Below, one piece after another: positions 36,520 through 45,637 of a DNA stretch of 64,000 nt. This stretch comes from Lusitaniella coriacea LEGE 07157. GTDB lineage: Bacteria > Cyanobacteriota > Cyanobacteriia > Cyanobacteriales > Spirulinaceae. A program made the translations under genes and the position numbers. Where the stretch lies: assembly GCF_015207425.1 (NCBI RefSeq), contig NZ_JADEWZ010000002.1, positions 124,001 through 188,000 on the forward strand, written 5' to 3'. The notes under the pieces were generated by a model. It was not told the DNA's origin, ran no database searches, and saw nothing but the letters and a program-made list of their open reading frames with translations. Numbering within the stretch: position 1 is the stretch's first letter; every line of letters begins with the position of its first letter.

Positions 36520-38640
36520 ATGAATAAACCCGCAATTATTCTTATCGATCGCGAAATAACCCTCTCAGACCATTTAAAAAGGGAATTATCGCGTGCTTTG
36601 GAAAATGAATTTGAAATTAAAACTGCTGTTGGTGGAATGAATGCTGTAGACCTCGCTAAGGATTTGCGGATGGGCGATCGCGAAGTGGCTGCAATTATCT
36701 CTAATCCCAAAGCCCTAGAAGGATTGACGAGAATCGTGAATTACGCGATCGCGACCTTTCAAGATATTACCCCCCGCAAGCAAGGAGAAAAACTGCTTGC
36801 CCGTTACAATCGCACCTTAGCCAAGGAAGTCAGCGAACAAACAGAAGCACTTCAGGACAGCGAACAGCGCTTTAAAAACGCCTTTGAAACCGCTCCTATT
36901 GGAATGTATTTGGTGTCTTTGAAAGGGCAATTGATGCAGGTGAATCCCTCGGTGTGTCGAATTTTAGGCTATAGTGAGTCCGAATTGCTCGCGCGCACCT
37001 TTCAGGAAATTACCCACCCCGAAGATGTCGAGATCGATCTGCGCTATGTTCGGCAACTGTTAAGGGGAAAGCGTCCCCGCTATCACGTTGAAAAGCGCTA
37101 CGTTCATAAAAACGGTCAAATTGTGTGGGCATTGCTCAGTGTGTCTTTAGTGCGCGACGTGCAACAGCAACCGAGCTATTTTATTTGTCAAATTCAAGAT
37201 ATTACCGCGCGTAAAGAAACAGAAGAGGCGCTGCGGGCGAGCGAACGGCGCTATGCAACCCTAACTAAAATGTCTCCTGCGGGCATATTCCGCACCGATC
37301 CTCAAGGGAATTATTCCTTTGTGAACGATCGGTGGTGTCAAATGACCGGATTGACTCCCCAATTAGCAATGGGAATGGGTTGGGCGAGTGCGTTGCATCC
37401 GGAGGATCGCGATCGCGTGGCGACAGATTGGTGTCGTGCTGCGCAACTCAATCTTCCCTTTTCCTGCGAGTATCGCTTTATGTCTCCCGATGGGGTAGTG
37501 GTTTGGGTGGTGGGACAAGCAGTAGCAGAAAAAGACTCGAAGGGGAACATTATCAGCTATATCGGCACGGTCACCGATGTTAGCGCCCTCAAACAGGTCG
37601 AAACCGCTCTCCAGGAAAAAAACGAAGCCTTAAACCAGACGCTGCAAGAACTCAAGCGCACTCAAAACGAGCTGATTCAATCGGAAAAAATGGTTGCTCT
37701 CGGTCAATTGATTGCGGGGGTGGCACACGAAATTAATACGCCTCTTGCCGCAATTCGCTCTTCTATCGAACATATTTCAGACTTTTTTGACCAAAAACTC
37801 GATAAAACTTCTTCTTTCTATCGACATCTTTCTAGTCCGCGCCAACAGGACTTTTTAAACCTGCTCGATCGTTCCGCCCAAGGTTCTGCGACAATATCCC
37901 ATCGGGAAAAACGCCAGTATAAGCGCCGATTGATTCGCAAACTCGAAGGGGACGCGATCGCGAATGCCGACATTCTGGCGGATTATCTCATTGATATGGG
38001 CATTTACGAACCCTCAGACGCTCTCGCGCCCTTATTCCAAGATCCCAACGGCTTAAGCATCGTCAAAACCGCCTACCAACTCACCAGCGTGAAAAGCAGC
38101 GCGCAAACCATTACCACCGCCACCGATAGGGCGGCAAAAGTTGTCTTTGCCCTCAAAACCTACGCCCATTACGACCATTCCGAACGAAAAATTCCCACAG
38201 ACATCCTAAAGGGGATTGAAACAGTTTTAACCCTCTATCAAAATCAATTCAAAGGTGGCGTTAAGATCCTCCGTCGCTACGCGCCAAACTTGCCAATGAT
38301 TTGGGGGTATCCCGACGAACTCAATCAAGTTTGGACGAATTTAATTCACAATGCCCTGCAAGCGATGAATAATCAAGGCAGATTGATCTTTGAAGTTGTC
38401 CTTCGCAATTGTGGAATTTGTGTCAGCGTTATCGATAGCGGTGGCGGTATTCCCCAAGAAATTCAACCGAGGATTTTCCAACCCTTCTTTACCACCAAAC
38501 CACCGGGAGAAGGAAGCGGTTTGGGACTCGATATTGCCAAGAAGATTATTGAAAAGCATCAGGGAACCATCGGGTTCGAGAGCGAACCGGGAAAAACCGC
38601 GTTTCGCGTATGTTTGCCCTTAAACCGTCCAGAGGAATAG
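36520..38640 (+). CDS. PAS-PAS histidine kinase with truncated receiver at N-terminus
   Basis: The 706-residue cytoplasmic kinase begins with a remnant receiver (1-62) paralogous to the N-termini of the two regulators downstream. Here the acidic pair is D10-R11 and the phosphoacceptor is N62. It then jumps directly to the last strand of a PAS domain (YAIATFQDITPRKQ, 75-88). Two full PAS/PAC domains follow (about 115-235 and 240-365), then a short coiled coil. The phosphorylated His is H403 (GVAHEINTPLAAIRSS). A helical insert of about 100 residues and the ATPase domain end the protein (WTNLIHNALQAM, IDSGGGIP, GEGSGLGL). The kinase core appears functional. Confidence 0.9.
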   Translation: MNKPAIILIDREITLSDHLKRELSRALENEFEIKTAVGGMNAVDLAKDLRMGDREVAAIISNPKALEGLTRIVNYAIATFQDITPRKQGEKLLARYNRTLAKEVSEQTEALQDSEQRFKNAFETAPIGMYLVSLKGQLMQVNPSVCRILGYSESELLARTFQEITHPEDVEIDLRYVRQLLRGKRPRYHVEKRYVHKNGQIVWALLSVSLVRDVQQQPSYFICQIQDITARKETEEALRASERRYATLTKMSPAGIFRTDPQGNYSFVNDRWCQMTGLTPQLAMGMGWASALHPEDRDRVATDWCRAAQLNLPFSCEYRFMSPDGVVVWVVGQAVAEKDSKGNIISYIGTVTDVSALKQVETALQEKNEALNQTLQELKRTQNELIQSEKMVALGQLIAGVAHEINTPLAAIRSSIEHISDFFDQKLDKTSSFYRHLSSPRQQDFLNLLDRSAQGSATISHREKRQYKRRLIRKLEGDAIANADILADYLIDMGIYEPSDALAPLFQDPNGLSIVKTAYQLTSVKSSAQTITTATDRAAKVVFALKTYAHYDHSERKIPTDILKGIETVLTLYQNQFKGGVKILRRYAPNLPMIWGYPDELNQVWTNLIHNALQAMNNQGRLIFEVVLRNCGICVSVIDSGGGIPQEIQPRIFQPFFTTKPPGEGSGLGLDIAKKIIEKHQGTIGFESEPGKTAFRVCLPLNRPEE

Positions 38641-38696
38641 AACCTAAAAATCACCGAGTATCCTGAATGACCGATCTTTGTGCCGTTTAAAATTGT

Positions 38697-40694
38697 ATGT
38701 CCCTTACTCAACCCTTTTCCTTAATCGAACAAGCCCTCGATCCCCGACCTTTAAGGATCGCGCCCGATACGCCCGTTCTAGACGCGATCGCGCTCATGAG
38801 TCAAAATCACACCACCTACGTTCTGATCGACGATGCAGAGCGACTGGCGGGCATTTTCACCGAACGGGATGTCGTGAGAATCGCGGCTGAGAGTATGGTG
38901 CTTGAAGGAATCGCGATCGCGCAGCTCATGACCCAGCAACCTATCACCCTCTCTATCGCAGAGAATCAAGATATTTTTTCCGTCATCTCCATCCTGCGTT
39001 CCTCCGGCATTCGCCACCTCCCCGTCCTCAACGAAAGTGGCAGGGTGTTAGGGGTCATTACCCCTCAAAGTTTGCGCCAAGCCCTCAATCCGGCGGATAT
39101 GCTGCAAATGCGCCATGTCAGAGACATTATGATTGCCGATGTCCTAACTGCAACCGCCACCACCCCCGTCCTCGAAATTGCCCAACTGATGGCAACGCGC
39201 CGGAAAAGCTGCGTGGTCATTTGCCAAACCGATGGGAACCCCACCCCTCCAAAGCTCAAACCCATTGGCATTATTACCGAACGGGACATCGTTCAATTCA
39301 AAATTTTAGGGCTAGACCTCGCCCAAATCCCCGCCGCAACGGTGATGAGCAGCCCCCTACTACCCATCGATTGCAATGTTTCAATTTGGGAAGCCCATCA
39401 GCGCATGAAGCAGCACCGCATTCGTCGATTGGTCGTGGTTGACGAAACCGGAACCTTAACGGGATTGGTGACCCAAAGTAATCTCCTTGAAGCCCTCAAT
39501 CCCGTTGATATTAATAACACCATCGACTTATTGCAACAAACAATTACCGAACGAACCCAGGCATTGAAGACAGCAAATTTGCAAATGCAGCAAGAAGTTC
39601 AGCAGCGCATCGAAGCAGAATCAGAAGTGCGCCGCCTTAATGGGGAACTCGAACAGAGGGTTAAGGAACGCACCGCCCAACTCGCCGCCAGTAATGAAGA
39701 ACTCAAACAAACCCTTGTGCAATTGCAAGCAACGCAAACCGAATTGATCCATTGCGAAAAAATGGCGGCTTTGGGACAATTGGTCGCGGGAATTGCCCAT
39801 GAAGTGAATACGCCCTTGGGAGCGATTCGGTCTTCCATCGACTACATCACCGACTTCCTCGCCCAAAACCTCAAACACCTTCCCCAGTTTTTTCAAACCC
39901 TTCCCCCCGAACGCCACGCCGATTTTCTCGCCCTCCTCCACACCGGAACCGCTCAATCCCTACTCAACAGTCGGGAAAAACGCAAACTCAAACGCCAAAT
40001 TGTGGGTCAACTGAAAACTGCCGCGATCGCGAACGCCGACACCATTGCCGATACCTTAGTCGATATGGGGGTTTACGAGCAACTCGATAGCTTCCTTCCC
40101 CTTTTGAGAGATAAGCGTAGCGAAGCAATTTTGGACGCGGCTTATCAACTCGCCAGCTTACACAAAAGTGCCAACATCATTACGATGGCAACAAATCAAG
40201 CCGCTAAAGTAGTTTATGCGCTCAAAAGCTATTCCCATCAAAATGCAACTCCAACCAAAGTTCGAGCCAATATTGTCGATAGCATTGAAACGGTTTTGAC
40301 TCTCTATCACAATCACCTCAAACACGGCGTTGAAATCATCCGCAATTATGAAAATAATTTACCCGAAATTTTTTGTTATCCCGACGAACTACACCAAGTT
40401 TGGACGAATTTAATTCACAACGCCCTCCAAGCAATGAATAGTCAAGGAACGATCCAAATCGACGCGCGCCACCAAGAAGGATGTTTGAAAATCAAAATAA
40501 CCGATAGCGGTTCTGGGATTTCTCCTGAAATTCAGGACAAGATTTTTCAGCCTTTCTTTACAACGAAGGCATTAGGAGAAGGGAGTGGTTTGGGATTGGA
40601 TATCGTGACCAGGATTCTCAATAAGCATGGCGGTAAAATTGATTTAGAAAGCATTCCAGGGCAAACCACTTTTATCGTTGATTTACCAATTTAA
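38697..40694 (+). CDS. Histidine kinase with four CBS motifs
   Basis: The 665-residue protein has two CBS pairs (about 10-145 and 140-285; IFTERDVVRIA, HLPVLNESGRVLGVITP, IGIITERDIVQFK, RLVVVDETGTLTGLVTQ). A coiled coil (about 290-350) leads to the kinase core with H368 in GIAHEVNTPLGAIRSS. CBS pairs bind adenosine nucleotides or similar ligands, so this kinase may sense energy state. The core, including the ~100-residue insert (SREKRKLKRQIVGQL and NADTIADTLVDMGVYE), is paralogous to the kinase just upstream. The ATP-binding motifs are complete. A 41-nt gap separates it from the single-domain regulator, its likely partner. Confidence 0.92.
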   Translation: MSLTQPFSLIEQALDPRPLRIAPDTPVLDAIALMSQNHTTYVLIDDAERLAGIFTERDVVRIAAESMVLEGIAIAQLMTQQPITLSIAENQDIFSVISILRSSGIRHLPVLNESGRVLGVITPQSLRQALNPADMLQMRHVRDIMIADVLTATATTPVLEIAQLMATRRKSCVVICQTDGNPTPPKLKPIGIITERDIVQFKILGLDLAQIPAATVMSSPLLPIDCNVSIWEAHQRMKQHRIRRLVVVDETGTLTGLVTQSNLLEALNPVDINNTIDLLQQTITERTQALKTANLQMQQEVQQRIEAESEVRRLNGELEQRVKERTAQLAASNEELKQTLVQLQATQTELIHCEKMAALGQLVAGIAHEVNTPLGAIRSSIDYITDFLAQNLKHLPQFFQTLPPERHADFLALLHTGTAQSLLNSREKRKLKRQIVGQLKTAAIANADTIADTLVDMGVYEQLDSFLPLLRDKRSEAILDAAYQLASLHKSANIITMATNQAAKVVYALKSYSHQNATPTKVRANIVDSIETVLTLYHNHLKHGVEIIRNYENNLPEIFCYPDELHQVWTNLIHNALQAMNSQGTIQIDARHQEGCLKIKITDSGSGISPEIQDKIFQPFFTTKALGEGSGLGLDIVTRILNKHGGKIDLESIPGQTTFIVDLPI

Positions 40695-40734
40695 TAAAAC
40701 CAAATTTCAATATTTTTAAGCAGGAAGAGTAGAG

Positions 40735-41130
40735 ATGTCAAAGCCCGTGATTTTATGTGTTGATGATGAAATTGTTGTTTTAGATAGTTTAAAAACACAA
40801 CTCAAGAAAAGTTTTGGCGATTGCTATCTTTATGAAATTGCAGAAAGTGCAGATGAGGCGATTGAAATCATTGATGAATTAGAAGAAGAGGGGACTCCAA
40901 TTTTGATGATTGTTTCGGATTGGTTGATGCCCGGTATTAAAGGCGATGAGTTCTTGATTCAGGTTCATCAAAAATTCCCTAAAATTGTTAAAGTGATGCT
41001 AACCGGGCAGGCAGATGGAGATGCAATCGAGCGAGCGCGAAAGCAAGCAAATTTACATTGCTGTTTATTGAAACCTTGGAACAGTAAAGAATTGATAGAA
41101 ACGATAAAATCTGGCTTAATAAGATCATGA
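40735..41130 (+). CDS. Single-domain response regulator
   Basis: The 131-residue protein is one receiver domain: acidic pair D10-D11, phosphoacceptor D62 (VSDWLMPG), Thr in KVMLTGQ, Lys in LLKPW. It has no output domain, so it would act as a phosphate relay or by protein contact. AGGAAGAG lies before the ATG. The last four bases (ATGA) overlap the start of the cyclase gene, so translation is coupled. Its sequence is close to the receiver of that cyclase. Confidence 0.93.
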   Translation: MSKPVILCVDDEIVVLDSLKTQLKKSFGDCYLYEIAESADEAIEIIDELEEEGTPILMIVSDWLMPGIKGDEFLIQVHQKFPKIVKVMLTGQADGDAIERARKQANLHCCLLKPWNSKELIETIKSGLIRS

Positions 41131-42884
41131 GCAAACCTGTCATTATCTGTATTGATGATGAAATTACAATTCTCGACAGCTTAAAGATTCAGCTCAAAAA
41201 AGCGCTGGGTTCGGACTATTTGATTGAAACGGCATTGGGGGGAGAAGATGCTTTAGAATTAATCGATGAATTATTAGAGGATGGCTATGAAATTGCCTTG
41301 GCGATCTCCGACTATATCATGCCGGATATTAAGGGAGATGAACTATTAAAACAAATCCACGAACTTTCGCCCAAAACTTTAAAAATAATGCTCACCGGGC
41401 AAGCAGATTTAGAAGCGGTGGCAAATGCGATTAACTACGCAAAACTCTATCGATATATTGCAAAGCCTTGGCAATCAGAAGACCTAAGCTTGACGGTTTC
41501 TGAAGCATTGTATAGTTATTTCCAAGACAAAAAACTCGCCGCTCAAAATCTCGAACTCCATCACATGAATCAAGCGTTGGAGCAAGCCAACCGAGAACAG
41601 GCAAAACTAATCGCGCAGCTTCAAGAAAATGAAAATCGCTTGCAGCAATTTCTAGAAGGCGTTCCGGTGGGAATGGTGGTGTTTGAGGCGACAGGAAAGC
41701 TTTACTATCTCAATTCTAGGGCAGAGCAGTTACTCAATAAAGGGCTGGTTTCCGACGCTACGCCGGAGCAATTTCCGGAAATTTATCGATTTTATCAAGT
41801 GGGGAAAGATCGCTTGTATCCCTGGCAGGATATTCCTGGAATCCGCGCCTTGGGGGGGGAAAGTACGCGAGTTGACAATATTGAAATTCGTCAGGCGGAT
41901 CGCTGTATTCCCCTTGAGGTGTGGGGAACGCCGATTTATAATGCAGAGGGAGAAATTATTTACGCGATCGCGGCGTTTCAAGATATTACCGAACGCAAAC
42001 AAGCAGAAGCCGAACGCGCGCAATTTACCCAAGAACTCCTGCAACTCAACCAAGCCAACGAACGATTCGTTCCCAACCAATTTCTGCAACTCCTTGATAA
42101 GCAGAGTATTGTTGAGGTGAAAGTGGGCGAGTCTGTCGAACAGGAAATGTCCATTTTATTTAGCGATATTCGCGCCTTCACCACCCTCTCCGAACAAATG
42201 AGTTTGGAAGACAATTTTCAATTCATCAATGGCTTCCTCTCCCGGATGGAACCCGCTATCCTTGAGAATTCCGGATTCATTGATAAATACATCGGCGATG
42301 CAATTATGGCGCTGTTTGGCAACAGTCCAGACGATGCCCTCAAAGCTGGAATTGCCATGCTGCAACGCCTCGAAATCTATAATCGGGAACGGGAACGTCT
42401 CGAACGTCCCACCTTAAAAATTGGTGTTGGCATTAATACCGGAACCCTAATGTTGGGAACAGTCGGGGGACAGTCTCGCATGGATAGTACGGTGATTAGC
42501 GATGCGGTTAACCTTTCCTCTCGCCTCGAAGGACTCACCAAAATTTATGGCGCGTCGCTGCTCATTTCCCACTGTACCCTTGCCAAACTCAACAAACCGA
42601 TGGATTTTTCCCTGCGCTTAATCGATCGCGTACAGGTGAAGGGGAAATCCCAAAAAGTCTCTGTTTTTGAGGTATTTGATGCGGATCCTCCCCCGTTGCG
42701 TGCGTATAAATTAGAGACGAAATCCATTTTTGAGAGTGCCTTATTGCAGTACTATTGTGGAGCCTTGGATAACGCGATCGCGCTATTGCAAGACTGCTTG
42801 CAAATCAATCCAGAGGATACGGTTGCAACGATCTATCTCAAACGCTGTCAGCAGTTGCGCGCGGAAGGCGTGACCGTTCCATAA
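41127..42884 (+). CDS. Receiver-PAS-class III nucleotide cyclase
   Basis: The 585-residue cytoplasmic protein has a receiver (1-125, D62 intact), a coiled coil, PAS/PAC (about 165-300) and a class III cyclase domain (about 325-520). The metal-binding aspartates are in LFSDIRAFT and YIGDAIMALF. Adenine-type specificity residues are visible (Lys in DKYIGD, Asp in ISDAVNLSSR), so cAMP is the expected product. A TPR-like tail follows (GALDNAIALLQDCLQINPED). Phosphorylation by one of the two upstream kinases would be expected to control it. The cyclase half is paralogous to that of the next gene. Confidence 0.92.
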   Translation: MSKPVIICIDDEITILDSLKIQLKKALGSDYLIETALGGEDALELIDELLEDGYEIALAISDYIMPDIKGDELLKQIHELSPKTLKIMLTGQADLEAVANAINYAKLYRYIAKPWQSEDLSLTVSEALYSYFQDKKLAAQNLELHHMNQALEQANREQAKLIAQLQENENRLQQFLEGVPVGMVVFEATGKLYYLNSRAEQLLNKGLVSDATPEQFPEIYRFYQVGKDRLYPWQDIPGIRALGGESTRVDNIEIRQADRCIPLEVWGTPIYNAEGEIIYAIAAFQDITERKQAEAERAQFTQELLQLNQANERFVPNQFLQLLDKQSIVEVKVGESVEQEMSILFSDIRAFTTLSEQMSLEDNFQFINGFLSRMEPAILENSGFIDKYIGDAIMALFGNSPDDALKAGIAMLQRLEIYNRERERLERPTLKIGVGINTGTLMLGTVGGQSRMDSTVISDAVNLSSRLEGLTKIYGASLLISHCTLAKLNKPMDFSLRLIDRVQVKGKSQKVSVFEVFDADPPPLRAYKLETKSIFESALLQYYCGALDNAIALLQDCLQINPEDTVATIYLKRCQQLRAEGVTVP

Positions 42885-42919
42885 GCTGCTACACATTTGA
42901 ATTGGAAATGAGGCTGACA
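42882..42919 (+). repeat. Dispersed repeat (taagctgct...aggctgac), copy 1
   Basis: This 37-38-nt sequence between the two cyclase genes recurs with changes at 62380-62416, there followed by an octamer tandem array. Confidence 0.6.
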
Positions 42920-42936
42920 TTGGGGATACCAACGCT

Positions 42937-45558
42937 ATGCTAGCTAATCTATTCAATCGCTCGATCGCGCGCATCTCCCGCAAAGTTCCCTTACGCCCGA
43001 TTTTAGTCATTCCCTTTGTCGTGCAAATCTTTGGCGCGGTGGGACTGGTGGGCTATCTCTCCTTCCGCAACGGACAGCAAGCGGTGCATCAAGTGGTCGA
43101 TCGTTTGAGTCACGCGATCGCGAATCGCATCGACCAACACATCCAAGACTACCTCGATCTTCCCCACCTCTTCCAGCAAATCGAAGCCGCAGACATTCGC
43201 AACGATAACTTTAACCTCGATGATTTCGAGCGACTGCAACTCAAATTTGGCTCCCTGATTCAACTCAACGATGTCGTCGATTACATCTACATCGGCACCG
43301 AAGACGGCTATTTTTTAGGGGTGCAACAACTCCCCAACGGCGAAACCGTCGTTAAAATTCGCAATGCCAGTACCGAACCCGAACGGGTCATTTATCAACT
43401 CAATGAGGAGGGAGAACGCCTCGAACCCACTCAGGCAAAAGCCTACGACCCCCGCACCCGCCCGTGGTACAAAGCCGCCCGTCAAGCAAAAACTTCAACC
43501 TGGAGTCCCATTTATCTCTCCGCCCACTTAGGGGTGCTGCAAATTACCCCCGCAATGCCCCTTTACGACAATGAGGGAGAACTGCAAGGGGTATTGGGAA
43601 CCAATCTCATTCTCTCTGAGATCGGTAAATTCCTCCAAACCCTTGAAATTAGCCAATCGGGGCAAGCGTTCATCATCGAGCGATCGGGAGAATTAGTAGC
43701 AAGTTCTACCACAGAACCCACTATTATCGAAACCCAAGGTCAAAAAAAACGCTTAAAGGCGGTAAATAGCGAAAATCTCCTGCTCAAATTCACCGCAGAG
43801 CATTTATCCGAACGGTTTGCAACGCTGAATACGATCCAGCAAACCCAACAATTTTCCTTTCGCCGCAATCGCCAGCGCTATATCGTCCAAGTGTCCCCCT
43901 TTCGAGACGGGCGAGGGTTGGATTGGTTGATTGTGGTGACGATTCCCGAAGACGACTTTATGGCGCAAATTAATCGAAATACGCGCACGACGATTCTGCT
44001 TTGCATTGCAGCTTTGGGGATTGCAACCTTAGTAGGAATTCAAACCGCGCGTTGGGTTGCCAAACCCTTACAGCAATTGAATGCTGCCGCCAAACAACTT
44101 GCCAAGGGGCAATGGGATGCCACGGCAATTGCCCTAGATCGCGATCGCGTCGATGAGGTCGGTCAACTCTCCCGTTCCTTCACTTGGATGGCAGAACAAC
44201 TGCGAGACTCCTTTGCCTCCTTAGAAACTAAAAATTCGGAAATGCAAGCCTTAAACGCGGCGCTATCGGCGAGTGAAGCGCAATTGAGACAGTTCCTCAA
44301 TGCCATTCCCACCGGCGTTGCAATTATCGATCGCGACGGCAAACCTTACTACATCAATCAAACAGGACAAGAACTATTGGGGCAAGGAATTGTTGAGGTG
44401 AATCCTCCCAAATCCTGGCGAGCCATTTATCACGCGCACCTGGCAGAAAGCGAAGACCTTTATCCGTACGATCGCGATCCCGTTGCCAAAGCCCTCGCTG
44501 GAGTGAGCGCCCGTATCGACGACATGGAAATTCGCCGAGATAACCAAATTCTTCCCCTGGAAGTGTTGGGAACGCCCATTTACGATGAAGAAGGGAATAT
44601 TGCTTACGCGATCGCGGTTTTTCAAGATATTACCGAACGCAAACACGCCGAAGCCGAACGACAGCAACTCATCGAAGACCTCTTTGAAGCCAACTGCAAC
44701 CTCGAACTTGCCCTCGACGAACAAGTACAACTCACCGAAGCCACCCGACGCTTCGTTCCCAACCAATTTTTGCAACTCCTCAACAAGCAAAGTATCGTTG
44801 AAGTCGAACTTGGCGAATCCGTCGAGCGCTTCATGTCCGTTCTCTTCACCGATATTCGAGGCTTCACCACCCTCTCCGAACAAATGAACCTAGAGGACAA
44901 CTTTCAATTCATCAACGGCTTCCTCTCCCGCATGGAACCGGCAATCCTCGAAAACAATGGCTTTATCGACAAATACATCGGCGACGCGATTATGGCACTC
45001 TTTAGCCACAGTCCAGACGATGCCCTCAAAGCTGGAATTGCCATGCTGAAAAAACTCGAAACCTATAACCACACGCGAGTAGAAGCCAAACGTCCCCTGA
45101 TTAAAATCGGCATTGGCATCAACACCGGAAACCTGCGATTGGGCATTGTTGGGGGACAATTTCGCATGGATAGCACCGCCATTAGCGACTCGGTGAACCT
45201 CTCCTCCCGCCTCGAAGGACTCACCAAAACCTACGGAATCCCCCTACTCATCTCCCACTACACCTTCGCGCAACTCAATAATCCAATGGATTTTGCCCTG
45301 CGGCTGATCGATCGCGTCCAGGTTAAAGGAAAAGTGCGAAAAGTTGCCGTTTTTGAAGTATTTGATGCGGATCCACCTGAGCTGCATGATGCAAAATTAA
45401 AAACCAAAACGATCTTTGAAGATGGTTTGCTGTCCTATTATCGAGGCGCGATCGAAATCGCCCGCCAACGCTTCAACGAATGCCTACAAATTTTTCCCGA
45501 CGATACCGTTGCACAGATTTACCTCAAACGCTGCGATGAGTTTCACACCAAAGTGTAA
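42937..45558 (+). CDS. Membrane sensor adenylate cyclase (dCache-HAMP-PAS-cyclase)
   Basis: The 873-residue protein has TM1 at about 22-45 and a periplasmic dCache-like sensor (about 50-335; YDPRTRPWYKAARQ, WSPIYLSAHLGVLQITPAMP). TM2 lies at about 347-367, then HAMP (about 368-425), PAS (about 455-580) and a class III cyclase (about 610-810). Catalytic motifs are LFTDIRGFT, DKYIGDAIMALF and ISDSVNLSSR. The last has Asp at the adenine-specificity position, so cAMP is expected. Its PAS-cyclase half closely matches the preceding gene. It would sense small molecules outside the inner membrane and signal by cAMP. Confidence 0.93.
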   Translation: MLANLFNRSIARISRKVPLRPILVIPFVVQIFGAVGLVGYLSFRNGQQAVHQVVDRLSHAIANRIDQHIQDYLDLPHLFQQIEAADIRNDNFNLDDFERLQLKFGSLIQLNDVVDYIYIGTEDGYFLGVQQLPNGETVVKIRNASTEPERVIYQLNEEGERLEPTQAKAYDPRTRPWYKAARQAKTSTWSPIYLSAHLGVLQITPAMPLYDNEGELQGVLGTNLILSEIGKFLQTLEISQSGQAFIIERSGELVASSTTEPTIIETQGQKKRLKAVNSENLLLKFTAEHLSERFATLNTIQQTQQFSFRRNRQRYIVQVSPFRDGRGLDWLIVVTIPEDDFMAQINRNTRTTILLCIAALGIATLVGIQTARWVAKPLQQLNAAAKQLAKGQWDATAIALDRDRVDEVGQLSRSFTWMAEQLRDSFASLETKNSEMQALNAALSASEAQLRQFLNAIPTGVAIIDRDGKPYYINQTGQELLGQGIVEVNPPKSWRAIYHAHLAESEDLYPYDRDPVAKALAGVSARIDDMEIRRDNQILPLEVLGTPIYDEEGNIAYAIAVFQDITERKHAEAERQQLIEDLFEANCNLELALDEQVQLTEATRRFVPNQFLQLLNKQSIVEVELGESVERFMSVLFTDIRGFTTLSEQMNLEDNFQFINGFLSRMEPAILENNGFIDKYIGDAIMALFSHSPDDALKAGIAMLKKLETYNHTRVEAKRPLIKIGIGINTGNLRLGIVGGQFRMDSTAISDSVNLSSRLEGLTKTYGIPLLISHYTFAQLNNPMDFALRLIDRVQVKGKVRKVAVFEVFDADPPELHDAKLKTKTIFEDGLLSYYRGAIEIARQRFNECLQIFPDDTVAQIYLKRCDEFHTKV

Positions 45559-45637
45559 GGATTTAGAGGGGAGATCGATTTGCTAGCTTAGAGGAGAATC
45601 AGGATTGTTGGAGGGAATATGCGCGATCGCGCGTGGT

